Assembly: GCA_046756405.1 (NCBI GenBank)
Contig: JBHHWH010000035.1
Location: 1 to 23,961, forward strand
DNA: 23,961 bases
Origin: JBHHWH01 sp046756405
Lineage (GTDB): Bacteria > Actinomycetota > Acidimicrobiia > Spongiisociales > ZC4RG35
Reading direction: 5' to 3'
Part shown: positions 7,441-14,811 of the stretch, one piece after another
Numbering within the stretch: the stretch's first letter is position 1
How the letters are laid out: each line of letters begins with the position of its first letter
The notes under the pieces: generated by a model
Databases searched by the model: none
The model's input: only the letters and a program-made list of their open reading frames with translations
What the model was told of the DNA's origin: nothing
Made by a program: the position numbers and the translations under genes

Positions 7441-7646
7441 CCACTGCCACCCTCACCGTGCCCGACATTTCCTGCGGACACTGCAAGTCCAGCATCGAGG
7501 GCGCCGTCAAGGAGCTCGCCGGCATTCAAAACGTCGTCGTCGATGTGGACTCGAAGACGGTGGAGCTCAGCTACGACGAGACCACAGCCAGCATCGACTC
7601 CATCATCGAAGCCATCGAGGAGCAGGGTTACACCGTTCCCCGCTGA
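7437..7646 (+). CDS. copZ: Copper chaperone CopZ (heavy-metal-associated domain)
   Basis: A 69-residue single HMA domain with the metal-binding C13-x-x-C16 (ISCGHCKSSI), the expected beta-alpha-beta-beta-alpha-beta length and a GYTVPR end. It would carry Cu(I) in the cytoplasm to CopA. It is coupled to csoR through ATGA and lies 27 bases before copA, in the usual sensor-chaperone-pump order. The GHC variant is typical of actinobacterial and Firmicute CopZ proteins. Confidence 0.92.
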   Translation: MTTATLTVPDISCGHCKSSIEGAVKELAGIQNVVVDVDSKTVELSYDETTASIDSIIEAIEEQGYTVPR

Positions 7647-7673
7647 CCTCTCCCCTACCCCCGAGGAGCCCCC

Positions 7674-9842
7674 TTGACCACCAACCAGACCACCGAAGAA
7701 AAGACCCTCACCTTCGAGGTAGACGGCATGACTTGCGCCTCCTGCGCGGTGCGGGTCGAACGCGTCCTCTCCAAGCAGGAGGGTGTCGACGCGGCCGCGG
7801 TGAACTTCGCCGGTGCCGAAGCCACAGTGCGCGTGACCCCGGATGTCTCTCCGGAAGAACTCGCCGCCGCGGTGGAGAAGATCGGATACGAGATCCACAT
7901 GGTCGAGGAGGGAGACGAGCGCCAGGACCTCGTCGAAAAGTACGGCGAAGAGGAGAAAATCCAGTGGCGGCGCTTCTGGTGGTCTGCCGCCCTCTCGTTG
8001 CCCATCCTCCTCCTGGCTCTATTTGGCCCCGATGAGCCTTGGAACAAGCTGGCCCAGTGGGCCCTGGCCACCCCCGTGGTCTACCTGTTTGGGCTCCAGT
8101 TCCACTCCGTTGCCACAAAGCAGCTCCGCAACTTTGCGGCGTCGATGGACACCCTCATCTCGTTGGGGACCACCGCCGCCTACCTCTACTCGGTGTGGGC
8201 CGCCTTCGCCGGCGAGGAGGTCTTCTTCGACACCGCCGCCATCATCATCTCCCTGATCACCCTGGGTAGAGCCTTCGAGGCCCGGGCCAAGGGACGGGCC
8301 TCTTCGGCCATCACCAAGCTGTTGGAGCTGGGGGCCAAGGAGGCCACCGTCCTCCGCGACGGTAAGGAGGTCACAATCCCCGTGGACCAACTCATCCCCG
8401 GTGACCTGATGGTGATCCGACCCGGTGAGAAGGTTCCCACTGACGGCGTGATTGAAGAGGGCTCCTCCTCCTTTGACGAGTCGATGCTCACCGGGGAGTC
8501 GGTCCCTGTGGACAAGGGACCGGGCGACGACGTCTTCGGCGCCACCGTCAATCAGCAGGGCCGTATCGTTGTGCGGGCCACCAAAGTGGGAAGAGACACT
8601 GCCCTCTCCCAAATCGTGCGTCTCGTGGAGGAAGCCCAGGCCTCCAAGGCTCCGATCCAGAAGCTGGCTGACAAGGTCTCGGGGATCTTCGTACCGATCG
8701 TGATCCTCATCAGTCTCGGCACCCTGGTGGCCTGGCTTGCCCTGAGCGGTGACATCACCCCGGCGATGCGAGCCGCCGTGGCGGTTCTGATCATCGCCTG
8801 CCCCTGCGCCCTCGGTCTGGCCACGCCGACGGCCATCATGGTGGGAAGCGCCCGGGGTGCGGAGATGGGGGTCCTTTTCAAGGGGGCCGAAATCTTCGAG
8901 CGGTCCCGCCGCATCGACGTGGTCATGTTCGACAAGACCGGCACCCTCACCACCGGAGTGATGAGGCTGACCGACTTCGCCACCGACCTCGATGAGCACC
9001 GGTTCTTGGAGCTGGCCGCCTCGGCAGAAGGTGCTTCGGAGCACCCGATCGGCCGGGCTGTGGCCCTCGGCGCCGAGGAGCGAGACGTCGACCTGCTCCC
9101 GGTCTCCGACTTCGAGGCCGTGGCCGGGATGGGCGTCGTGGCCACCATCGACGGTGTCGCGGTCACCGTGGGCAAGCCCAAGTTCCTCGCTGACCGGGGC
9201 CTTCTGATTCCTGACCGGTGGTTGGAGACCCTGGAGACATGGGAGGGCGAAGGCAAGACAGCGTTCGTCGCCGGTTGGGACGGAGAAGCGCGCGGTGTGC
9301 TGGCCGTGGCGGACACCCTCCGCGAGACCTCCACCGAGGCCGTCGCCGCCCTCAAAGAGATGGGGGTCATGACCGCGATGATCACCGGGGACAACAGGCG
9401 CACCGCCGAGGCCATCGCCCGCCAGGTGGGTATCGACGATGTCCTCGCCGAAGTACTGCCCGGCGAGAAGTCTGCCGAAGTGGAGCGCTACCAGGCTGAC
9501 GGCAAGGTGGTGGCCTTCGTCGGTGACGGAATCAACGATGCTCCTGCCCTTACCCGAGCCGACCTGGGTATGGCCGTAGGCACCGGGACCGACATTGCCA
9601 TCGAAGCCGGTGATGTGGTGCTGATGTCTGGGAACCCGCTGCTCGTGGTGACGGCTCTGGGTCTAGCCCGGAAGACCTTCCGCACCATCAAGGAGAACCT
9701 GTTCTGGGCCTTCTTCTACAACACGGCCGCGATCCCCTTGGCCGCGGCAGGTCTGCTGAACCCGGCCATCGCCGCGGGTGCCATGGCGTTCTCATCGGTG
9801 TCGGTGGTGAGCAACAGCCTCCGCCTGCGTCGCTACCGCTGA
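7674..9842 (+). CDS. copA: Copper-exporting P1B-type ATPase
   Basis: A 722-residue Cu(+) exporter of the inner membrane. In order: one N-terminal HMA domain with MTCASC (C21, C24); the first membrane helices from about 100; actuator TGES (273-276); membrane metal site CPC (376-378); phosphorylation DKTGT (D420); nucleotide-domain SEHPIGRA; hinge GDGINDAP (from 617). The last two helices carry YN (in FYNTAAIPLA) and MAFSSVSVVSNS, the P1B-1 signature for Cu(I). The start is TTG with GAGGAG five bases upstream; the next in-frame ATG would delete part of the HMA domain. It is the third gene of the copper operon, controlled by CsoR. Identification is firm. Confidence 0.97.
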   Translation: MTTNQTTEEKTLTFEVDGMTCASCAVRVERVLSKQEGVDAAAVNFAGAEATVRVTPDVSPEELAAAVEKIGYEIHMVEEGDERQDLVEKYGEEEKIQWRRFWWSAALSLPILLLALFGPDEPWNKLAQWALATPVVYLFGLQFHSVATKQLRNFAASMDTLISLGTTAAYLYSVWAAFAGEEVFFDTAAIIISLITLGRAFEARAKGRASSAITKLLELGAKEATVLRDGKEVTIPVDQLIPGDLMVIRPGEKVPTDGVIEEGSSSFDESMLTGESVPVDKGPGDDVFGATVNQQGRIVVRATKVGRDTALSQIVRLVEEAQASKAPIQKLADKVSGIFVPIVILISLGTLVAWLALSGDITPAMRAAVAVLIIACPCALGLATPTAIMVGSARGAEMGVLFKGAEIFERSRRIDVVMFDKTGTLTTGVMRLTDFATDLDEHRFLELAASAEGASEHPIGRAVALGAEERDVDLLPVSDFEAVAGMGVVATIDGVAVTVGKPKFLADRGLLIPDRWLETLETWEGEGKTAFVAGWDGEARGVLAVADTLRETSTEAVAALKEMGVMTAMITGDNRRTAEAIARQVGIDDVLAEVLPGEKSAEVERYQADGKVVAFVGDGINDAPALTRADLGMAVGTGTDIAIEAGDVVLMSGNPLLVVTALGLARKTFRTIKENLFWAFFYNTAAIPLAAAGLLNPAIAAGAMAFSSVSVVSNSLRLRRYR

Positions 9843-9872
9843 GGGAGCCCTCCCTCGAGGCTTCCCCGCCTC
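9841..9872. terminator. Two small hairpins between convergent copA and DUF4389 gene
   Basis: GAGGGAG and CTCCCTC (9841-9856) form a near-perfect palindrome overlapping the copA stop. GAGGC and GCCTC (9857-9861, 9868-9872) form a second hairpin. Neither is followed by a T-run, so their role in ending transcription of either convergent gene is a guess from position. Confidence 0.4.
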
Positions 9873-9878
9873 CAGCAA

Positions 9879-10520
9879 TCAACTCAAGCTGAAGGGTGGG
9901 TAACGGTCGGTGACGAGGAGAAAGGCGTAGGCGTCGACGCGTATGCCCCATCGGGCCACTCCCACCACGAAGTCGAAGAGCGGGCGCGGGTATCGCCCGG
10001 TGAAAACGATGGCGAACCACGCGATGACCACCGCGAAGAAGGCCACCACTAGGAGCACCGACAGGACTATGTAGTGGGGGATGGCCAGCAGCCACTTCAC
10101 CAGAGGAAGGAAGCGGTTCAGGTCTTGTTTGACGTCCGGGTAGTCGAACTCGAGGTGAACAGACTGCTCCTCGTCGGTGGACGGGTACTGGTCGGTGACC
10201 AACACCAGGTAGGCGGCTACTCGCATCGAGAACCGGGTCAGCTCCCGGGCGAAGTCGAACCACCACCTTGGGTACTTCTCCCTGAAGACGATCATGAGCA
10301 TCGTCGCCAACCAGAGTCCGCTGGTGACGCCGCCTCCCGTGGTAGAGATCCTCTCGCCGGTCTCGGCGACCACCGTCTCCCCTCCCCCGCCGGTGATCAG
10401 TATGAGGATGAACAGGATGGGGACCACCCAGATGAGCCGGAAGATGGTGGTGAACCGGTCGAGCCTCTCGGGATAGTCGATCTCGAGGCGGGCCGGGTAA
10501 GCCTGAGATTCTGCGGTCAC
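9879..10520 (-). CDS. DUF4389 membrane protein, duplicated domain
   Basis: A 213-residue membrane protein built from two related halves. YPARLEIDYPERLDRF (8-23) recurs as VHLEFDYPDVKQDLNRF, and FSMRVAAYLVLVTDQYP recurs as WGIRVDAYAFLLVTDRYP near the C-terminus. Hydrophobic segments are clear at about 26-44 (FRLIWVVPILFILILI), near the middle (GLWLATMLMIVF) and at LLAIPHYIVLSVLLVVAFFAVVIAWFAI in positions. The family is widespread in Actinobacteria without a known function. Start is GTG with a strong AGAGGAGG four bases upstream on the minus strand. It is convergent with copA; nothing ties it to copper. A -10-like TATAGG lies about 35-40 bases upstream. Confidence 0.85.
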   Translation of the reverse strand: MTAESQAYPARLEIDYPERLDRFTTIFRLIWVVPILFILILITGGGGETVVAETGERISTTGGGVTSGLWLATMLMIVFREKYPRWWFDFARELTRFSMRVAAYLVLVTDQYPSTDEEQSVHLEFDYPDVKQDLNRFLPLVKWLLAIPHYIVLSVLLVVAFFAVVIAWFAIVFTGRYPRPLFDFVVGVARWGIRVDAYAFLLVTDRYPPFSLS

Positions 10521-10636
10521 TGTGCCTCCTCTGTCGGGTTGTCGACGCAGTGAAACCCTATACGAGACGAACCTCGCTCGATGGCGCCACAGGGGTGGCT
10601 ATCGCATCGGCCCGCTGGGCCCGATTACCTGAGCAA

Positions 10637-10661
10637 GGAGGGTGTGCCAAGCACACCCTCC
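10637..10661 (-). terminator. Hairpin after yceI
   Basis: GGAGGGTGTGC and its exact complement, 11 bp, flank a 3-base loop, 14 bases downstream of the yceI stop on the minus strand. A second imperfect 8-bp hairpin lies at 10606-10625. No T-run follows the stem on the minus strand, so it is a likely but non-canonical terminator. Confidence 0.5.
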
Positions 10662-10675
10662 GACTCAGTCTCTTT

Positions 10676-11257
10676 TCAGGAGACCTTGATCGCCTCCGTG
10701 TCGATGTAGACCTTGATGTCCTTGCCGACCAAGAACCCGCCTGACTCGAGCGGCATGTTCCAGGTCAGACCCCAATCCTCGCGGTTGGCCTGGAACGAAG
10801 CACTGAAGGCGACCCGGGGGTTGCCATATGGATCGACAAGACCCCCAGTGAACTCGACGTCAAGGGTCACCGGACGCGTAATCTCCTTGATGGTCAAATC
10901 GCCCGTCATCCGGTAGGCGTCCCCCACAGGCTCGACCTTCGTGCTGCGGAAGATCATCTGGGGGTACTGGCCCACATCGAAGAAGTCGGCCGACTTCAAG
11001 TGGTTGTCTCGGTCCTCCACCCCGGTCTCCACACTCGCGGTGTCAACGGTCACCTCAACGGTCGACTGGAATGGATCCTCAACTACCTCGATAGTCCCGC
11101 CCACCGACTTAAAGGCCCCCCTCACCTTGGCAATCATCATGTGACGTGTCTCGAAGGTGATGGTCGTGTGCGTGGGATCCAGCTCCCACTTCCCCACCGC
11201 GGGTACCTCACGGCCATCGACGATCCTCGTCGCCTGAAGCTGTGCCTGCGTAGTCAT
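10676..11257 (-). CDS. YceI-family lipocalin-like protein
   Basis: A 193-residue YceI-family protein, a lipocalin-like barrel that in characterised members binds polyisoprenoids. WELDPTHTTITFETRHMMIAKVRGAF near the start and VDTASVETGVEDRDNHLKSADFFD in the middle are typical, as is the C-terminal VGKDIKVYIDTEA. No signal peptide is visible, unlike E. coli YceI, so a cytoplasmic form is expected. I chose the ATG at 11257 because a consensus AAGGAGG lies six bases upstream and the family N-terminus begins here; the longer open frame runs through the promoter region. It is divergent from an HxlR regulator gene, its likely controller. A hairpin lies 14 bases beyond the stop. Confidence 0.93.
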   Translation of the reverse strand: MTTQAQLQATRIVDGREVPAVGKWELDPTHTTITFETRHMMIAKVRGAFKSVGGTIEVVEDPFQSTVEVTVDTASVETGVEDRDNHLKSADFFDVGQYPQMIFRSTKVEPVGDAYRMTGDLTIKEITRPVTLDVEFTGGLVDPYGNPRVAFSASFQANREDWGLTWNMPLESGGFLVGKDIKVYIDTEAIKVS

Positions 11258-11276
11258 CTTTCCTCCTTGGCTAGTT

Positions 11277-11340
11277 TTGCCCAAGCTGGGCCTAATGACT
11301 AGTAACCATAGTCCTCTAACATAACTAAGTGACAAACCGT
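11277..11340. promoter_or_regulatory. AT-rich divergent control region of yceI and hxlR
   Basis: This island is clearly richer in A and T than its surroundings. It holds an inverted repeat GACTA (11297-11301) / TAGTC (11309-11313), a possible operator. Rough promoters are visible: forward TTGCCC (11277) with TAGTAA 17 bases on; reverse TTGTCA with TATGGT 19 bases on. All are inferred from position and resemblance only. Confidence 0.35.
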
Positions 11341-11383
11341 AACCGAAGATGAAAGCGGCGGTTAATCTGGCAGCTACGAGCCC

Positions 11384-11746
11384 ATGACGAACCCCAGCCC
11401 CGAGTTCCCCCACAACGCCTACTGTCCTTACTTCCAGGAAACCATCGAGCTGATCGGCCGGCGGTGGACAGCGACCATTCTTCGCGCCCTATTCGCAGGG
11501 AACGAGCGGTTCACCGACATCGCCAAGACAGTCCCCGGGCTGTCCCATCGCCTACTCAGCGAGCGTCTCGAAGAACTGCAGAGGGCGGGCCTGGTGACCA
11601 TCGAGCCCGGCATCAAACATGGCACCTACCGCCTCACCGACAAGGGACACGATCTCAGGCGAATCTTCGCCGAACTCGAAGACTGGAACGCCCGCTGGTA
11701 CGAGGCGGAGGAGCAGGAGACTCAACCGATTGAAGCCGCGCCGTAA
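11384..11746 (+). CDS. HxlR-family transcriptional regulator
   Basis: A 120-residue winged-helix regulator of the HxlR family. The opening CPYFQETIELIGRRWTATILRAL (C14 onward) is the family signature, followed by the recognition helix in LSHRLLSERLEELQRAGLV and the wing HGTYRLTDKG. The single cysteine near the N-terminus is the position used for redox or electrophile sensing in several HxlR proteins, so a thiol switch is possible. It is transcribed divergently from yceI across an AT-rich region with a small inverted repeat, suggesting it controls yceI and itself. No ribosome-binding site precedes the ATG. Confidence 0.9.
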   Translation: MTNPSPEFPHNAYCPYFQETIELIGRRWTATILRALFAGNERFTDIAKTVPGLSHRLLSERLEELQRAGLVTIEPGIKHGTYRLTDKGHDLRRIFAELEDWNARWYEAEEQETQPIEAAP

Positions 11747-11894
11747 CGGTGCCCGAGTTGCCCGGCACAAGAGGCCGATCCCCTAGGCCGGCTTGCCCAA
11801 AAGGGATTTTAGGTACCTCGTCAGACCAGGTTACGCCAGTGGCCACGAGCCAGAAGCATCTTCCGGTGACGGGCCAGGGCAGCCATCGTAAGCC

Positions 11895-13562
11895 TCAGCC
11901 GGTGACCGCTCCCCGGCTGGCCGAGCCGACCAGCCTGGCGTACTTGGCCAGCGCTCCGGTCTCATAGCGGGGAGGGAAGGGTTTGCGGGCGGCGCGTCGG
12001 GCCGCCAGCTCCTCCTCGTCGACCAGCAGGTCCAGGGTCCGGGCCGGTATGTCCACCCGGATGAGGTCCCCCTCCTCCACCAGCCCGATGGGGCCATCGG
12101 CCTCCGACTCCGGCGCCACATGACCGATGCACAGGCCCGTGGTGCCTCCCGAGAACCGCCCGTCGGTGATCAGCATCGTCGACTTACCCAGCCGGGCCCC
12201 CTTGATGGCTGCGGTTATCTGGAGCATCTCCCGCATCCCGGGCCCGCCCTTCGGGCCTTCGGTGCGGATCACCACCACATCACCAGGCTGGATCAGATGA
12301 TGGAAGAGCGCCTCCAGGGCGGCCTGCTCCCCGTCGAAGACCCGGGCCGGGCCCTCGAAGGTCCCGGCCTCGATGCCTGCGACCTTCACCACCGCCCCTT
12401 CGGGTGCCAGCGTGCCGCCGAGAATTGCGATTCCTCCCTCCGGCGCCAGAGGCTCCGAGACGTTGGCGATCACGTCCTGGTCGGAGGGGAACTCCACGCC
12501 TTCCAGGCTCTCGGCCAGGGTCTTGCCGGTGACGGTGAGGGTGTCACCTTCCAGCAGGCCTTCGTCGAGAAGGGCCCGCAGGACCACCGGGACACCGCCG
12601 ATCCGGTCCAGGTCCACCATGTGGTAACGGCCAAAGGGTTTCAAGTCCCCCAGATGGGGAGTGCGGCGAGAGATACGGTCGAAGTCGCCAAGGTCCAGGT
12701 CCACCCCGGCCTCATGGGCGATGGCCAGGAGATGGAGGACCGCGTTGGTGGAGCCTCCCAGGGCCATCACCAGGGTGACAGCGTTCTCCAGAGCGGGACG
12801 GGTGATGATCTGGCGGGCGGTAATCCCCGCTTCCAGCAGCCCCATGACCGCTTCTCCGGAGCGTCGAGCGAATTCACGCAGTCGGGGATCGATCGCCGGG
12901 ACCGTGGACGAGCCGGGGAGGGACATTCCTAGGGCCTCTCCCACCGACGCCATGGTGTTGGCAGTGAACATCCCAGCACAGGAGCCTGCCCCCGGGCAGG
13001 CTGCCTTCTCGATGGCGATCAGCTCCTCCTCGGTGATACGCCCCTCCGACTGCGCCCCGATGCCCTCGAAGACGTCGACAATGGAGATGTCCCGGCCGTG
13101 GTAGCGACCGGGGAGGCTGGAACCGCCATATAGGAACACCGCGGGGAGGTTTAGCCGGGCCGCGGCCATCAACATCCCGGGAAGCGACTTGTCGCAACCG
13201 GCGATCGAGACGAGGGCGTCGAAGCGTTCGGCGTGCATCACCAGCTCTACCGAGTCGGCGATCACCTCACGGGACACCAGGGAGGCCCGCATACCCTCAT
13301 GGCCCATTGCGATGCCGTCGGAGACAGCGATGGTGACAAAGGTGAGGCCCACTCCCCCGGCTTCTCGCACCCCACCCTTGGCGGCCTCCGCCAGCTCCGG
13401 GCCGGTGAGATTGCAGGGGGTGACCTCATTGCCCGCCGACACCACACCCACCTGGGGTTTGTCGAAGTCGTCGTCGCCGAGACCCACCGCCCGGAGCATG
13501 GCCCGTGCGCCAGCCTTGGTAGGGCCTTCGGTGACGTCTGAGGATCTGATTTTGAGCGGCAT
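11895..13562 (-). CDS. ilvD: Dihydroxy-acid dehydratase
   Basis: IlvD dehydrates 2,3-dihydroxy-isovalerate and -methylvalerate to the keto acids of valine and isoleucine. The 555 residues include the three cluster cysteines C50 (EVTPCNLT), C123 (GCDKSLPG) and C195 (GAGSCAGMFTANTM). This pattern is that of the [2Fe-2S] class found in Actinobacteria and plants. DGRFSGGTTGLCIGHVAPE near residue 470 is the usual substrate-binding block. The ATG at 13562 lies six bases after a TAGGAT -10 on the minus strand, so the mRNA may be leaderless. It is divergent from ilvC with a 58-base shared promoter region. The 148 bases between its stop and hxlR hold nothing I recognise. Confidence 0.97.
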   Translation of the reverse strand: MPLKIRSSDVTEGPTKAGARAMLRAVGLGDDDFDKPQVGVVSAGNEVTPCNLTGPELAEAAKGGVREAGGVGLTFVTIAVSDGIAMGHEGMRASLVSREVIADSVELVMHAERFDALVSIAGCDKSLPGMLMAAARLNLPAVFLYGGSSLPGRYHGRDISIVDVFEGIGAQSEGRITEEELIAIEKAACPGAGSCAGMFTANTMASVGEALGMSLPGSSTVPAIDPRLREFARRSGEAVMGLLEAGITARQIITRPALENAVTLVMALGGSTNAVLHLLAIAHEAGVDLDLGDFDRISRRTPHLGDLKPFGRYHMVDLDRIGGVPVVLRALLDEGLLEGDTLTVTGKTLAESLEGVEFPSDQDVIANVSEPLAPEGGIAILGGTLAPEGAVVKVAGIEAGTFEGPARVFDGEQAALEALFHHLIQPGDVVVIRTEGPKGGPGMREMLQITAAIKGARLGKSTMLITDGRFSGGTTGLCIGHVAPESEADGPIGLVEEGDLIRVDIPARTLDLLVDEEELAARRAARKPFPPRYETGALAKYARLVGSASRGAVTG

Positions 13563-13568
13563 TCGAGA

Positions 13569-13614
13569 ATCCTAAGGGCCTCGCCGTGACAGTTGGCAAA
13601 GAAACGACCAATAT
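13569..13614. promoter_or_regulatory. Overlapping divergent ilvD and ilvC promoters
   Basis: Minus strand: -35 TTGCCA (13594-13599), 19-base spacer, -10 TAGGAT (13569-13574), then six bases to the ilvD ATG. Plus strand: -35 GTGACA (13586-13591), 17-base spacer, -10 CAATAT (13609-13614), then six bases to the ilvC ATG. The two sets interleave, so polymerases could not occupy both at once. Both predict start sites at or next to the ATG. These are pattern-based calls. Confidence 0.4.
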
Positions 13615-13620
13615 CCCGCC

Positions 13621-14625
13621 ATGGCAAAGATCTACTACGACGCAGACTGCGACCTGTCTCTCATCCGTGGCCGGAAGGTGGCGGTCATCGGTTTCGGCAG
13701 TCAAGGCCACGCCCACGCCCGCAACCTGTCCGAGTCCGGAGTGGAGGTGGTGGTCGGTCTCCGGGAGAGCTCCAGCTCCCGCTCCGAAGTGGAGGAGGCA
13801 GGGCTCACCGTCATGGCGCCCGCCAAGGCCGCGGGATGGGCCGACGTCATCTCCCTCCTCGTCCCCGACCAGGTCATGGGTACCATCTATGAAGAGGCGG
13901 TGGCTCCCAACCTGAACTCAGGCGACCTGCTGATGTTTGCCCACGGCTTCAACATCCACTTCGGGGAGATCGTGCCCCCCGAAGACGTCGACGTGGCGAT
14001 GGTGGCGCCCAAAGGGCCCGGCCACCTAGTCCGACGCACCTACACCGAGGGCTCCGGTGTCCCCTGCCTGGTGGCCGTCCACCAGGACGCCAGTGGATCC
14101 ACCTTCGGCCTGGCCCTCTCCTACGCCTCGGCCATCGGCGGCGGCAGGGCCGGGATTCTTGAGACCACCTTCAAGGAGGAGACCGAGACCGACCTATTCG
14201 GAGAGCAGGTGATCCTCTGCGGTGGAGTCGCCGAGCTGATCAAGGCCTCCTACGAGACCCTGGTCGAGGCCGGCTATCAGCCCGAGTCCGCGTACTTCGA
14301 GACCCTCCACGAACTGAAGCTGATCGTCGACCTCCTCTACGAGGGTGGACTCTCATGGATGAGATACTCGGTCTCCGACACCGCCGAGTACGGCGACTAC
14401 ACCCGAGGCCCGCGCATCGTCACCGAGGAGACACGGCAGGCGATGCGGGGGATCCTCGAGGAGATCCAGTCGGGAGCCTTCGCCGCCGAGTGGATGGCCC
14501 AGGCCAGGGAGGGAGCCCCCTATCTGCTGGAGCAGCGGGAAGCCAACCGGGCCCACCCGATCGAGAGGGTGGGGAAGAAACTGCGGGAGATGATGCCCTT
14601 CCTGGAGCGAAAAGAAGCCCCCTGA
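13621..14625 (+). CDS. ilvC: Ketol-acid reductoisomerase (class I)
   Basis: IlvC isomerises and reduces acetolactate and acetohydroxybutyrate with NADPH. The 334-residue length is class I. GFGSQGHAHARNL (24-36) is the nucleotide fold. The following loop GLRESSSSRS (46-55), with R48 and several serines, fits NADPH preference. Catalytic residues are H108 (FAHGFN), K131 (APKGPGH), D191 and E195 (DLFGEQ), E227 and E231 (YFETLHELK). It lies upstream of ilvB rather than after ilvN, and a separate promoter and attenuator stand between them, so ilvC can be expressed independently. No ribosome-binding site precedes the ATG; a -10-like CAATAT ends six bases before it. Confidence 0.97.
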   Translation: MAKIYYDADCDLSLIRGRKVAVIGFGSQGHAHARNLSESGVEVVVGLRESSSSRSEVEEAGLTVMAPAKAAGWADVISLLVPDQVMGTIYEEAVAPNLNSGDLLMFAHGFNIHFGEIVPPEDVDVAMVAPKGPGHLVRRTYTEGSGVPCLVAVHQDASGSTFGLALSYASAIGGGRAGILETTFKEETETDLFGEQVILCGGVAELIKASYETLVEAGYQPESAYFETLHELKLIVDLLYEGGLSWMRYSVSDTAEYGDYTRGPRIVTEETRQAMRGILEEIQSGAFAAEWMAQAREGAPYLLEQREANRAHPIERVGKKLREMMPFLERKEAP

Positions 14626-14645
14626 ACCCTTTCAGCCGCAGAAAC

Positions 14646-14690
14646 GTTCGCCCGGACCTTGACAAGTCGGGCGAACATCACGCATACTGT
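14646..14690 (+). promoter_or_regulatory. ilvB operon promoter inside a 9-bp inverted repeat
   Basis: A perfect -35 TTGACA (14659-14664) is followed by CATACT (14683-14688, 18-base spacer) or TACTGT (20-base spacer). Transcription would start near 14695, a few bases before the leader ATG. The -35 lies between GTTCGCCCG (14646-14654) and its exact complement (14668-14676), around a smaller palindrome CTTGACAAG. The repeat could be an operator over the -35, or a hairpin ending the ilvC transcript; no T-run follows it. Confidence 0.65.
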
Positions 14691-14701
14691 CGCCTCACAT
14701 C

Positions 14702-14749
14702 ATGAGGATTGAGACCGCGCCCATCGCCGTAATTCTTCTCCTCGAGTAG
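14702..14749 (+). CDS. ilv leader peptide (attenuator)
   Basis: A 15-codon open frame, MRIETAPIAVILLLE, with stop TAG at 14747-14749. Seven of its residues are the regulated amino acids: Ile at 3, 8 and 11, Val at 10, Leu at 12-14, with IAVILLL nearly contiguous. It lies just after a TTGACA promoter and just before a GC-rich helix and a U-tailed terminator, the standard layout of branched-chain attenuators. Ribosome stalling at these codons when Ile-, Val- or Leu-tRNA is scarce should allow read-through into ilvB. The short distance from the predicted start site leaves little or no ribosome-binding site, so translation is probably leaderless or nearly so. Confidence 0.82.
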   Translation: MRIETAPIAVILLLE

Positions 14750-14776
14750 GCGCGCGCTCACATACCAGCGTGCGCC
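14749..14776 (+). promoter_or_regulatory. GC-rich helix between leader stop and terminator
   Basis: GGCGCGCGCT (14749-14758) pairs with AGCGTGCGCC (14767-14776), 10 bp with one G-U pair and an 8-base loop. GGCGCG could alternatively pair with CGCGCC inside the leader (14716-14721), so the shape may depend on where the ribosome sits. It does not directly compete with the terminator stem. A possible antiterminator is GAGGATT at the leader start (14704-14710) against the terminator 5' arm, with one mismatch. Confidence 0.55.
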
Positions 14777-14777
14777 C

Positions 14778-14801
14778 AACCCTCCACCCGGAGGGTTTTT
14801 T
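14778..14801 (+). terminator. Intrinsic terminator of the ilv attenuator
   Basis: An 8-bp stem (AACCCTCC with GGAGGGTT), loop ACCC, then a run of T from 14796 to 14801 (two Ts also pair). It lies 11 bases before the ilvB ATG and is the only clear stem-plus-T-run terminator I found in the window. Its 3' arm contains GGAGGG, the only Shine-Dalgarno-like sequence near ilvB, so the hairpin may also hide a ribosome-binding site. Confidence 0.88.
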
Positions 14802-14811
14802 GTTACCCAAT

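Noticed and set aside
8019..9415. Long open frames antisense to copA
   Set aside because: They mirror copA codon structure in high-GC DNA, have no recognisable family features and no start signals.
9879..10520. DUF4389 gene as a fourth member of the copper operon
   Set aside because: It is on the opposite strand, convergent with copA, with its own ribosome-binding site and no metal-binding motif.
11258..11413. Longer N-terminus of YceI that would resemble a signal or membrane segment
   Set aside because: It runs through the divergent promoter and into hxlR; a consensus AAGGAGG precedes the internal ATG at 11257.
11747..11894. Possible tRNA or small gene between hxlR and ilvD
   Set aside because: I could not find a cloverleaf, a CCA end or a convincing reading frame; nothing supportable is in these 148 bases.
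14770..14811. Upstream GTG start for ilvB giving 14 extra residues
   Set aside because: It would translate through the attenuator terminator and T-run, and acetohydroxyacid synthases begin near the ATG at 14812.
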